Origin: Priapulus caudatus
Taxonomy: Eukaryota; Priapulida; Priapulimorpha; Priapulimorphida; Priapulidae
Direction of reading: 5' to 3'
NCBI RefSeq assembly: GCF_000485595.1
Contig: NW_014578037.1
Coordinates: 1-30,264, forward strand
Length of the DNA stretch: 30,264 nucleotides
Position 1 is the first letter of the stretch; each line of letters starts with the position of its first letter. This document shows positions 24,201-29,927 of the stretch, in pieces. Under the pieces are notes generated by a model, which saw only the letters and a list, made by a program, of their open reading frames with translations, did no database searches and was not told the origin of the DNA. The translations under genes and the position numbers were made by a program.

Positions 24201-25864
24201 GTTTCTGACGACGGCCCCCCTGTCTACATTGTTAACTAGGTAGAGTACTTTGCCTGATACATGGTTGTGAGACCGACATTCTAAACAGACCCATGTCCGT
24301 AAATTTGAGATAGTGGGAGACCTTTATCTGTGTGACATGCTTCTGATATTGAGATAGGTAAATCCCACGTGAATATACTATTGGTAATACTAGTGCTCTT
24401 GTACCAACGTGTCACCAAACGTGCGTTCGATTCTACCACCAAACAGGTTATCCTCAAGTTACGGTAAGGTTTTATATACATAACCCCACATACATTACAT
24501 TTTTTCCAAAATGTTACAACCAACTAAATCGTATAGACGTACTCATCAAGACTGTCAAATTATTTCAGAAATGTGTATATATTAAATTCGCGTAAATCAA
24601 GACTTAGTGCTATCAGGGGTGAATAACGACATTCATCAAATTTGTCACTATTCACCCCTGGTGCTACGAGTGTCAATCAGCAGGTTGCCAGGTGGTTTAC
24701 TTTACCTGGAAGGGAGCATTCCTCACTGTCATTGCTCGTCCCGTTCTGTGACTCAACCATCCCCATCAACTCCTTCTCGATCTCGGAGACGTCGGCCTTT
24801 ACCCAGGTCGGGTAATCCTCCGTGGTCTCCTGCTCATGAATCACGTGCAAACGTCATTACAAACTCTCCGACATATAACACACAAATAATGTATATAATA
24901 ATATATATATATATAAACATTCATATTCGACTTCCCTCAACCATTGCATGCACACACCAACCACGACTCATTCCATGCACACCCCAACCCATATACCCTC
25001 TCCCTCTGCATGCAAATATCTGCTATTGCATGCATATCAGCAGAAAAACATGAATAGAGATTCATAGACTATTCATGTACTATATTAATATGACTGCCAA
25101 CCTACTGCATGCATATCATCGCACAACTTATGGCACGCATGGTACCGCCCAAGCTATTGCTTTCACAAACCCCCACATCAAACAACTGCATGCACACCGC
25201 CTAGAGACAATAATGTAACCCAACAAGAGTAGGGGGGGGGATGTAACCCTACTCTTGTTGGGTTACATTATTGTATCTAGCACACCCCATGCTTAACCAT
25301 AGCATGCACGTCTTTCGGCCACACCCATTGCATGCACAATCCCCACCCACAACTAACTGCACAATCCCCACCCACAACTAACTGCACAATTCCCACCCAC
25401 AACTAACTGCACAATCCCCACCCACACTGACTGCACAATTCCCACCCACACTGACTGCACAATTCCCACCCACACACTAACTGCACAATCCCCACCCACA
25501 ACTAACTGCACAATTCCCACCCACACACTAACTGCACAATTCCCACCCACACACTAACTGCACAATCCCCACCCACAACTAACTGCACCATCCCCACCCA
25601 CAACTCACTGCACCATCCCCACCCACAACTAACTGCACCATCCCCACCCACAACTCACTGCACCATCCCCACCCACAACTAACTGCACAATCCCCACCCA
25701 CACACTAACTGCACACTGACACTAACCTGGGCAATGTTGTTCTCTTGTTGATCATCGTTGCCCTTCTGCAACAGCCGTCTGCCTGCTGTTAGATCGCTCC
25801 TACTGGAGTCAATCCGATGTTCTTGTTGCTTGGAGTAGCCAGCTAGAATGTTCACAAGATTCAT
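13486..25864 (-). CDS. K+-dependent Na+/Ca2+ exchanger (SLC24/NCKX family, SLC24A3/A4-like), 17 coding exons
   Basis: The product would sit in the plasma membrane and use the inward Na+ gradient and outward K+ gradient to extrude Ca2+ (4 Na+ for 1 Ca2+ plus 1 K+ in characterised NCKX proteins). Exons (minus strand, 5' to 3'): 25864-25727, 24829-24706, 24062-23911, 23440-23356, 22285-22182, 21846-21772, 21158-21079, 20764-20658, 20017-19837, 19455-19359, 18512-18298, 17615-17554, 17063-16894, 16295-16181, 15197-15085, 14135-14070, 13641-13486. All phases join, giving 679 residues. The alpha-1 repeat lies near residues 143-200 (GSSAPELF, E160). Alpha-2 lies near 545-595 (GTSIPD, D558; IGSNVFD, D585, equivalent to the Asp needed for K+ dependence in NCKX2). 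A cytosolic loop of about 220 residues separates the halves. The [10 protein letters not shown] and [15 protein letters not shown] wording and the EFNVF-VN-P-C ending match SLC24A3/A4 better than A1/A2. The gene appears intact. The N-terminal start is uncertain and no clear signal peptide is seen. Confidence 0.95.
14070..14135 (-). CDS. Exchanger exon 16: penultimate helix
   Basis: Residues 607-628, [20 protein letters not shown] and VT, matching the INSRGLVYSV-LLLGSV block of SLC24A3/A4. The acceptor is TTTTATAG|GTGC and the donor ACG|GTAAGT. Confidence 0.95.
14814..15071. mobile_element. hAT-like MITE, copy B, in an exchanger intron
   Basis: Ends CAGGGCCGTAG and CTATGGCCCTG (one mismatch to a perfect inverted repeat) enclose 258 bp with no coding capacity and long G and C runs near both ends. 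A 5-bp direct repeat AGGTA flanks it (14809-14813 and 15072-15076); an 8-bp duplication cannot be seen, perhaps through mutation. The stretch TTGATCGACATCCATAATGT to CACGGATAAGTGAC is the reverse complement of the core of the copy at 12626-12818. Confidence 0.85.
15085..15197 (-). CDS. Exchanger exon 15: alpha-2 repeat, second half
   Basis: Residues 569-606. [20 protein letters not shown] is the family signature, with the Asp (585) corresponding to the residue linked to K+ dependence in NCKX2. [15 protein letters not shown] follows. The acceptor is ATTACAG|GTCTAG and the donor ACG|GTAGGT. A MITE is inserted 13 bp beyond this donor. Confidence 0.97.
16181..16295 (-). CDS. Exchanger exon 14: alpha-2 repeat, first half
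   Basis: Residues 531-568 plus a base of 569. [20 protein letters not shown] leads into [16 protein letters not shown], the alpha-2 cation site with Asp at 558. The acceptor is GTTACAG|GTGG and the donor CAAG|GTACAC. Confidence 0.97.
16411..16448. repeat. ACGC/CGCA microsatellite
   Basis: ACGCACGCACGCACGCGCGC and a following CACACACA run lie inside the intron between exons 13 and 14. Confidence 0.7.
16894..17063 (-). CDS. Exchanger exon 13: first helices of the second membrane domain
   Basis: Residues 474-530. It contains [30 protein letters not shown] and [14 protein letters not shown]. These match the W-FTWPL, VPNC, RWEKWFMVTF and LWIAVFSYIMVWMV blocks of SLC24A3/A4. The acceptor is TTTGCAG|CTG and the donor ATG|GTGAGT. 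Confidence 0.96.
17554..17615 (-). CDS. Exchanger exon 12: acidic end of the loop
   Basis: Residues 454-473 plus a base of 474. The short acidic [14 protein letters not shown] is like the Glu/Asp-rich run ahead of the second membrane domain in vertebrate NCKX proteins. The acceptor is GTTTGCAG|GCC and the donor CACAG|GTGTGA. Confidence 0.9.
18192..18256. repeat. TA dinucleotide microsatellite
   Basis: About 65 bp of nearly pure alternating TA, with three small interruptions, lies in the intron downstream of exchanger exon 11, about 40 bp from the exon's donor. Confidence 0.95.
18298..18512 (-). CDS. Exchanger exon 11: cytosolic loop, Ser/Gln-rich
   Basis: Residues 382-452 plus two bases of 453. 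It begins [15 protein letters not shown] and runs through a Ser/Asn/Met-rich stretch to [10 protein letters not shown]. The acceptor CGTCAG|CGTGGG follows an extreme polypyrimidine stretch made by the adjacent repeat. The frame stays open for another 480 nt upstream only because that repeat lacks stops. The donor is AGC|GTGAGT. The upstream boundary is fairly well supported by phase and by the end of repeat-type sequence. Confidence 0.85.
18540..19075. repeat. Purine-rich minisatellite in the intron before exchanger exon 11
   Basis: The plus strand is mostly G and A with recurring CCATGAGGGGAGACATAAAG-type units. Longer variants are visible: GAACCACAAG-ATCGCCATG recurs around 18587-18680, and CCCATGAGAGGAGACATAAAGGAAC-like units around 18765-18800. 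On the transcribed (minus) sense it is a polypyrimidine tract that leads directly into the exon 11 acceptor. Several long minus frames (Ser/Pro/Leu/Met-rich) arise from it and are not genes. Confidence 0.9.
19359..19455 (-). CDS. Exchanger exon 10: cytosolic loop, conserved FP-EA/LRMASR-like segment
   Basis: Residues 350-381. [11 protein letters not shown] followed by [14 protein letters not shown] matches the conserved loop segment of SLC24A3/A4 proteins (FPEAG, then RTRLRMASRIIINE). This is one of the reasons for choosing that subfamily. The acceptor is TTTTTCAG|GTTG and the donor CAAGAG|GTGTGA. Confidence 0.93.
19837..20017 (-). CDS. Exchanger exon 9: cytosolic loop
   Basis: Residues 290-348 plus split codons. 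The sequence is hydrophilic with basic patches ([21 protein letters not shown]) that could be phosphorylation sites. It is assigned by phase continuity and flanking splice sites (TAACTAG|TACGC, CACAG|GTGGGT) rather than by strong homology. Confidence 0.85.
20102..20374. mobile_element. Palindromic foldback MITE, about 273 bp
   Basis: Long terminal inverted repeats of about 85 bp run inwards from CCATGTCAAC at the left and GTTGACATGG at the right. They share TTTACACTACCGACTTTATG and TTGGCGAATTGGCGA with few mismatches. The centre (about 20205-20275) is unpaired, and there is no coding capacity. No clear target duplication is visible. It lies in the intron between exchanger exons 8 and 9. The family is unclassified. 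Confidence 0.85.
20658..20764 (-). CDS. Exchanger exon 8: start of the cytosolic loop
   Basis: Residues 253-288 and the first base of 289. It begins [10 protein letters not shown], continuing the MKFN motif, then becomes charged and His-rich ([14 protein letters not shown]). The loop is poorly conserved across the family. The acceptor is ATTCACAG|ATTT and the donor CACG|GTGAGC. Confidence 0.9.
21079..21158 (-). CDS. Exchanger exon 7: last helix before the cytosolic loop
   Basis: Residues 227-252 plus part of 253. The helix [17 protein letters not shown] matches the family's WESL--L--Y--YIVIMK segment that ends the first membrane domain. The acceptor is TATTTCAG|GTAA and the donor ATGAA|GTGAGT. 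Confidence 0.95.
21645..21763. repeat. 22-bp minisatellite beside the exon 6 donor
   Basis: Five to six copies of GCTAGTATATGGGGGCGTGTGT, the later copies degenerate. In gene orientation the array starts about 8 bp after the exon 6 donor. Confidence 0.9.
21772..21846 (-). CDS. Exchanger exon 6: LTWWPLFRD segment
   Basis: Residues 202-226. It carries [18 protein letters not shown], strongly like the LTWWP-FRD motif of all NCKX proteins, followed by the start of a membrane helix. The acceptor is CTTACAG|GTAG and the donor GTG|GTGAGT. A 22-bp minisatellite starts a few bases inside the downstream intron. Confidence 0.95.
21890..22035. repeat. CA-rich microsatellite region
   Basis: Imperfect CACACA, ACGCACAC and CATACA repeats fill about 145 bp immediately upstream (gene orientation) of the exon 6 acceptor region. 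Open Cys/Val-rich frames on the minus strand result from it. Confidence 0.85.
22182..22285 (-). CDS. Exchanger exon 5: second half of alpha-1
   Basis: Residues 167-201. It contains [18 protein letters not shown], the near-invariant second alpha-1 helix, then a helix [11 protein letters not shown]. The acceptor is GCACTAG|GTGTG and the donor ATG|GTACCG, a weak but GT-type site. Confidence 0.95.
22374..23182. mobile_element. Large foldback element, about 809 bp, with 250-bp inverted arms
   Basis: The left arm (22374-22627, starting CAAGAGCTAATAA) and right arm (22930-23182, ending TTATTAGCTCTTG) are inverted copies with high identity. Shared stretches include TTATTCTACTTTGCCTGCGA and CCAACCGCTTGTCAATACGA. 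The arms enclose about 300 bp without any transposase-like frame. It is a non-autonomous foldback element sitting in the intron between exons 4 and 5. No convincing target duplication is seen. Confidence 0.9.
23356..23440 (-). CDS. Exchanger exon 4: alpha-1 repeat, with GC splice donor
   Basis: Residues 139-166 plus the G of codon 167. It contains [19 protein letters not shown], the alpha-1 cation-binding helix, with the key Glu (E160) intact. The acceptor is TTTTACAG|AGG. The exon ends ATC ATA G and the next bases are GCAAGA, so the intron begins with GC. The join to exon 5 restores the IIGVF of the family exactly, so this end is required by the reading frame. Confidence 0.95.
23493..23544. 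repeat. Perfect 18-bp inverted repeat
   Basis: GTAGTGAGACATTGAATC (23493-23510) and GATTCAATGTCTCACTAC (23527-23544) form a stem with a 16-bp loop in the intron upstream of exon 4. Confidence 0.9.
23911..24062 (-). CDS. Exchanger exon 3: start of the first membrane core
   Basis: Residues 88-138. It carries the family pattern YEEFPHDG...QQR--GAIILH followed by a membrane helix (about 105-123) and the signature CDDYFV, ending at KICS. Compare EFP-D, VVLHI-G-LYMF and IVCDDYFVPSLEKIC in vertebrate homologues. The acceptor is TCGTCAG|CATATG and the donor TCG|GTGGGT. Confidence 0.95.
24147..24220. repeat. Imperfect 19-bp inverted repeat
   Basis: GGGGGCCGTTGTCAGTAAC at the left pairs with GTTTCTGACGACGGCCCCCC at the right with two mismatches. 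It spans about 74 bp between exons 2 and 3 and may be a small MITE or foldback remnant. Confidence 0.7.
24614..24660. repeat. Perfect 12-bp inverted repeat
   Basis: CAGGGGTGAATA and TATTCACCCCTG flank a 23-bp spacer, about 45 bp downstream (gene orientation) of the exon 2 donor. Confidence 0.75.
24706..24829 (-). CDS. Exchanger exon 2: extracellular N-terminal domain
   Basis: Residues 47-87 plus a split codon. It is acidic (EIEKELMG) and holds two overlapping N-glycosylation sequons, N75-G-T and N79-D-S, as expected for an extracellular segment, and a Cys at 84. The acceptor is a GAGCAG tandem (NAGNAG type), so one extra Gln may be included. The donor is CCAG|GTAAAG. The polypyrimidine tract is poor. 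Confidence 0.85.
24930..25200. repeat. Scattered TGCATGCA-containing degenerate repeats
   Basis: GCATGCA motifs recur every 25-60 bp in an A/C-rich context (for example CATTGCATGCACACACCAAC), continuing past the hairpin to 25335. They look like an older, diverged relative of the tandem array that follows. Confidence 0.55.
25201..25280. repeat. 80-bp hairpin with 34-bp arms
   Basis: The arms 25201-25234 and 25247-25280 are inverted copies with a single mismatch. They share CAATAATGTAACCCAACAAG and enclose a 12-bp loop that begins with a G run. No coding capacity. It is probably a very short MITE or a recent foldback duplication. Confidence 0.9.
25331..25721. repeat. 24-26-bp minisatellite at the exon 1 donor
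   Basis: Fifteen full units of CTGCACAATCCCCACCCACA plus ACTAA, with length variants of 24 to 26 bp, and a partial sixteenth. The array runs right up to the exon 1 donor. On the transcribed strand every unit reads GTTAGT followed by GTGGGTGGGGA, so it repeats both a donor-like hexamer and short G runs. Confidence 0.95.
25727..25864 (-). CDS. Exchanger coding exon 1 (as modelled): N-terminal region
   Basis: Residues 1-46, starting [12 protein letters not shown] and including GRRLLQKG, a basic stretch like the one at the start of the mature extracellular domain in vertebrate NCKX proteins. The donor is CCCAG|GTTAGT. An acceptor-like CTCTACAG ends at 25868, and just after it every frame except the one opened by ATG 25864 meets a stop. 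A second possible acceptor, CATTCTAG, ends at 25841; it would begin the exon at 25840 and drop the first residues. With no hydrophobic leader visible in this frame, the start is provisional. Confidence 0.75.
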
Positions 25865-26195
25865 TTACTGTAGAGATACGTAGGCACTGTGTACAAACAA
25901 ACCAGGCAGAAGCAATTACTGTAGATACATCACTGGATTGTATAATATAGATATCATACATATAGATTAGATACATATAGATCTATATTATACACTCCTG
26001 GAGATATGAAGGCACTGTTTTTAAGCAAGCCGGGCAGAAGCAACTTGTAAACAAAATAGCAAGGCCGATGAAAACGCTACAACATACACGTATCATGATC
26101 AGCGGAGTTATAACCAGTTCTCAAATTCTATTAGTATTAGGCGTGTCGTGGGTCGCACTATTTCGTAACAAGTGCCGCAGAGCGACAGCGCTCAC

Positions 26196-26335
26196 CTGAC
26201 GGCAGGTGTTCTGATGCTAAACTCACTGGCAAACGAATCAAGAGCACCCTCCCATCGCCACGTTCGCTTTCCCTCGTTGTCTCTCTCATTCTTTCTCTTT
26301 CGCTCTCTCGCTCTTGCTCTCTCTTCCCTTCGCGC

Positions 26336-26378
<43 letters not shown>

Positions 26379-26429
26379 CGCTCACACTCACTCTCCCTCA
26401 TTGTCGCTCTCTTTCTTTGTCTTTGTCTT

Positions 26430-26475
<46 letters not shown>

Positions 26476-26660
26476 TCTCTCTCACGCTCTCTCTTTCTCT
26501 CTTCCTCTTGCTCTCTCTCTCCCTCTCTCTTGAGTTCTCTCTTTCTCGAGGCGGTAGCGCTGCCAGACGAGGCTGTGCGACTGATTGTCTATAGACTCTA
26601 TACAGATGTCTGATTGTCTATCAGACTGATTGTCTGATGGTCTTCTAACCCTAGCAAGAC
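26196..26660 (-). other. Candidate first (5' untranslated or N-terminal) exon of the exchanger
   Basis: A strong donor, CCGTCAG|GTGAGC, lies at 26196/26195 on the minus strand, 327 bp before the acceptor-like CTCTACAG that precedes ATG 25864. If it splices there, stops in all three frames make this exon non-coding and translation starts at 25864. If it splices to the inner CATTCTAG acceptor, a frame ending GRVLLIRLPVSLASEHLPS joins in phase to GYSKQQ, giving a different N-terminus with a weakly hydrophobic stretch. The 5' limit is a guess, set by the TATA-like site. Much of the exon would be GA repeat. Confidence 0.35.
26279..26548. repeat. CT/GA microsatellite
   Basis: About 270 bp of CTCTCT and CTTTCT repeats on the plus strand (GAGAGA on the minus). 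The long Ser/Leu-rich and Arg/Glu-rich frames through it are artefacts of the repeat. GA repeats are frequent in animal promoters and 5'UTRs, which fits the candidate first exon here but proves nothing. Confidence 0.95.
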
Positions 26661-26690
26661 CGTTTCGTGGAGCTAGCAAGGCGGTAACGT

Positions 26691-26699
26691 TTTTATATA
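26691..26699 (-). promoter_or_regulatory. Possible TATA-like element
   Basis: The minus strand reads TATATAAAA about 500 bp upstream of the strong donor at 26196. It is compatible with a start of transcription near 26660, but such motifs are common in AT-rich DNA. Confidence 0.2.
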
Positions 26700-27429
26700 A
26701 CTTCACATAAATGTTTATATTGTATGTTAATTCGGGCGGCAGCCCATGTTTATACTATGTTAACTCGGGTTTCCCAGCAGCGGCCAGCGATGGTAGAAAA
26801 TTATGCAAAATTGCTCTAATAAGCTGCTTGTCAGGCGGACAAGCTACCGGACAGATCTACTTGTCCTCCGTGGAAATGGACAAGTACGGACAAACGAATT
26901 GCCCTTATTTCGAACATTGCGATGGTATCAGAAACCTTCTCGAAGAAATGTTCGTTGGGATAGTTATGAAAGTTGCCACAAGATGGCGCGTACGTTTGAA
27001 TGTCTTAAGATGGAAGCTTCCATCATACGTAGTATAGCAACAACTATTTGCAAGACAGAATAGGTAAGCACTCATCCATTTACCTACGCAAGCCTACAGG
27101 CTGAAATGAGAGTGAATTGTTAATAATTAAAGGCATACCTACCAGTACCACACCATGAATTGGCAGTGGATAAGTTTAATGTAAAACATGACCAGTACAG
27201 AATGCCATAGAAATTATAAGATTTAAGGAGACATAACCTTCTTCAACAATTTAGCTTTTGGAAATTTCACTGTGACATTGTTAGCCTTCATCCGAACTGT
27301 ATAGTTCTACTTTGCAAACCCGGACAGTCAAATATTTTTTACAGTAAACACATCAATGTTTACCTCCTCTTGCAGGGTCAAAGGTTTCCGACTTAATTTC
27401 TTGTGTCAGCAGAAAGTGATTTCCAATTG
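26700..27429. other. No gene supported
   Basis: Two overlapping plus frames of 86 and 108 codons exist at 26711-27063. They have no recognised domain or motif and no flanking splice signals that I trust. The rest shows nothing. Confidence 0.45.
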
Positions 27430-27840
27430 GTCTATTCAATAAGCCATAAAATGCTAGGTCACCCTGAAACAAAGTTTTTCATCGGTCATCAGACCATCGT
27501 CCTCAGGAAAAATGTCTAAATCTGCAGTGAGCCATGACCTTTGACCTTGTGACTCAATTTCGGCACAGTTGATGTTTCTACTGATGCTTACCGATATTTC
27601 GAGCCTAGGCGAGCGGTTAGATTTGTGCCACAATTTCTGCATTTCTCCCTATATTAAGTTTAAGGAGTGAATGTTCCCCCCTTTTTTAAACCTCTTGACC
27701 TTTGACCTTTGACCCCCAGCTTCGACATCCCAACTCGTTTTCGGATTACCCCCCCACGTCCCGAATATCGTGACCGTACGTCGAGCCGTTTAGATTTGTG
27801 CACAACTGTGGACGGACGCACGGATGCACGGACGCACGCT
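27430..27840 (+). repeat. Dispersed repeat, copy 2
   Basis: Same family and orientation as 5035-5480. It includes TCTATTCAATAA, CTGAAACAAAG, CGTCCTCAGGAAAA, TAAGTTTAAGGAGTGAATGT, CCTCTTGACCTTTGACC and CGTACGTCGAGCCGTTTAGA. It ends in short GGACGGACGCACGGATGCAC-type direct repeats. Confidence 0.75.
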
Positions 27841-28307
27841 CATGCGATTCTACAAGCTGCCTCTGACTATGTCAGATGAGCTAAAAATGCTGGATCCACT
27901 ATTTTGATTTAAATTTCACCCCTTCCCATCAAAATGCATATTTCTAATGCAAGAAGTGTTGTTAGATTTGTTCTTCATCTTTTTCATTTTTGAAAACGAT
28001 CAGGAACCCAATCTAACCACAGGTGGTGGGTGTCACACTATTCCAGATATTTCTACAGTGACATTTCTCCTTTAATAATCTGTGAATCACCCCATTTCCA
28101 AGCCCCTAAACCACATGCTTTCAAAGCTATACTTCAATAATGTCCACAGCCAATTAAGGATATCGTAATGTAGAGGTCGAAATTAACATATTTCTCCTTT
28201 CCCGAAAGCGGATCTGCCATCTAAAATGGTGAAATAGGTATGCAAGTAACTACATACTCTGGGGGAAAAAAGAAAGGGATCCCCATTTCTATCACATCAA
28301 GGGGATA
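27841..28307. other. No gene recognised
   Basis: AT-rich sequence with no conserved exon, RNA gene or clear repeat. Confidence 0.45.
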
Positions 28308-28385
28308 TTTTTATCACCTACTCGCTCAAAGAGCTATTTTTATCGGCTATTCGCGTAGGGGGCTTTTTTTATCACCTACTCGCTC
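28308..28385. repeat. Three-unit tandem repeat, 29-bp period
   Basis: TTTTTATCACCTACTCGCTC occurs exactly at 28308-28327 and 28366-28385, with a diverged middle unit TTTTTATCGGCTATTCGCGT at 28337-28356. Confidence 0.85.
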
Positions 28386-28690
28386 GGTACTTCGCCGTTA
28401 CATCGCGAATAACAACGCTAAGCACGTGAGAAAACACGTGAACGGGTGGCTAAAGTTGTTTTTTTGCACCTTGCTCATCTTTTACGGAAATGTCACCACG
28501 TGCCGCCCTGCTCGTATAACTTTGCAGGAGAACAAAAAATAGAATTTCTATCTTAATTTCGAGGCCTGCAGCCTTTCATAATATATTTAATATTGTGCTG
28601 AAAGCTACACTTAGGAGCCGACGGGAGTTCCTGCTTGCTTCTGCCAGGCACACATCCTGATGAGTCAGACTGTTCATCACATGATCATCC

Positions 28691-28895
28691 AGGGGGAGAG
28701 ACAAAGAGGGAGAGAAAGATAGAGAGACAGAGAGGGAGAGAGAGGCAGAGGGAGAGAGGGGGGAGAGACACAGAGAGAGAGAGAGAGAGAGAGAATGAGA
28801 GAGGGGTAGAAAGACAGACAGAGAGAGAAAGAGAGACATAGAGAAAGAGAGAGAGAGAGAGAATAAGAGAGACACAGAGAGAGAGACAGAGAGAT
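28691..28895. repeat. GA microsatellite
   Basis: About 200 bp of GAGAGA with AGACAGAGAG and GGGAGAGAG variants on the plus strand. The reading frames across it, rich in Arg/Glu on plus and Ser/Leu on minus, are artefacts. Confidence 0.95.
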
Positions 28896-29410
28896 GGGAG
28901 CAGAAAGAAGAGTGGATACATCACCAGCACATGATCATAGAAAACGCATCATATGCATCATAGAAAACGCATCACATAATCATAGAAACCTAAGAACAAA
29001 ATTTTCGTCACTTTTCCTTTTCGGGCTCTTTTCTCATTGATTTAATGCGAACCGACGCTCATCCACTCGCTATCAATGTTCCTACTTGTAACTTGACCTG
29101 GGTGCCCGTGCAACACAGGTATGATTAACCATGTATAACAGAACTAAACAAAGTGACTGACAGGATGCATATCTGCATGTAGATTTAGGTTACTGAAAAT
29201 CGTGCCGATGGAGATTACACAGTTATTCGAAATTATACTCCCGCGTAAATACCTCAAAATATCGAATTTAGGACAAGATACCAAAAGATGGAAATCAGTG
29301 AGCAAGTATCCAAGTGACGGACTGAGTGCTGTTTCTGTACATCACTAGCACGTATGGGCAGCTTTGTAGGTTATAGAGACAAGGGTGGGAGAAGAAGGGA
29401 GAAACAGGAA
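28896..29410. other. No gene recognised
   Basis: AT-rich sequence. A short direct repeat of CATAGAAAACGCATCA lies at 28936-28974. Nothing else is seen. Confidence 0.45.
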
Positions 29411-29588
29411 AACTGAGTAAATAATAGTAAAATGTAAATAGAATAAGAGTAATAAGAGTAATAAGAGTAACATGTAAATATAATAAGAGTAAAATGTAAT
29501 ATAATAAGAGTAACATGTAAATATAATAAGAGTAAAATGTAATATAATAAGAGTAAAATGTAATATAATAAGAGTAAAATGTAAATAT
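29411..29588. repeat. AT-rich minisatellite
   Basis: Imperfect units of about 20 bp built from AATATAATAAGAGTAAAATG, interleaved with TAAGAGTAA repeats. The Leu/Tyr-rich hydrophobic frames on the minus strand arise from this repeat and are not membrane proteins. Confidence 0.9.
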
Positions 29589-29589
29589 A

Positions 29590-29913
29590 ACTAGAAAAGG
29601 CAGTTGTCGCCAACTACATGTATCAATTTTCGTTAGTACACATTTACAAATACAAAACGGTCAGGATAAGTTTACAGCAAATCCAATTTCTAAATTCCAT
29701 TGTTTCATCATCGATAAGGTTGTAGAAATCACAATTTCTACGAGTCAGGAGTGCAATAGATAAAAACCTACATTCAGATTTGTCATTGATAATTTTTAAA
29801 AATCAGCATTAAAATATAAAGACTAATGATGAGCTTTTGCATAATTTTGCATTTCACAACTATATCTGCATTCGTAAAACTAGAAAGGGCAGTTGTCGCC
29901 AACTACATGTATC
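29590..29913 (+). repeat. 35-bp direct repeat pair, 289 bp apart
   Basis: A 35-bp block occurs at 29590-29624 and 29879-29913 with a single mismatch. Its core is GGCAGTTGTCGCCAACTACA. The core contains a small palindrome (AGTTG-TCG-CCAACT). The intervening DNA is not obviously duplicated, so this looks like two pieces of one dispersed family. Confidence 0.85.
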
Positions 29914-29927
29914 CCCCCGTGTTCTCC

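Noticed and set aside
24400-24440. T-loop-like GCGTTCGATTCTACC as a tRNA B box
   Set aside because: No A box or cloverleaf can be formed around it.
25331-25721. CRISPR-like array
   Set aside because: Units are contiguous 24-26-bp repeats without unique spacers, in an intron of an animal gene. It is a minisatellite.
26158-26706. Arg/Glu-rich and Ser/Leu-rich frames of up to 140 codons
   Set aside because: They are readings of the CT/GA microsatellite. Only the short segment next to the donor at 26196 was kept, as a candidate first exon.
26711-27063. Two overlapping plus-strand frames of 86 and 108 codons
   Set aside because: No domain, splice context or composition bias supports either, and they overlap in different frames.
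29295-29613. Apparent multi-span hydrophobic protein on the minus strand
   Set aside because: The Leu/Tyr pattern follows the AT-rich minisatellite unit and has no other support.
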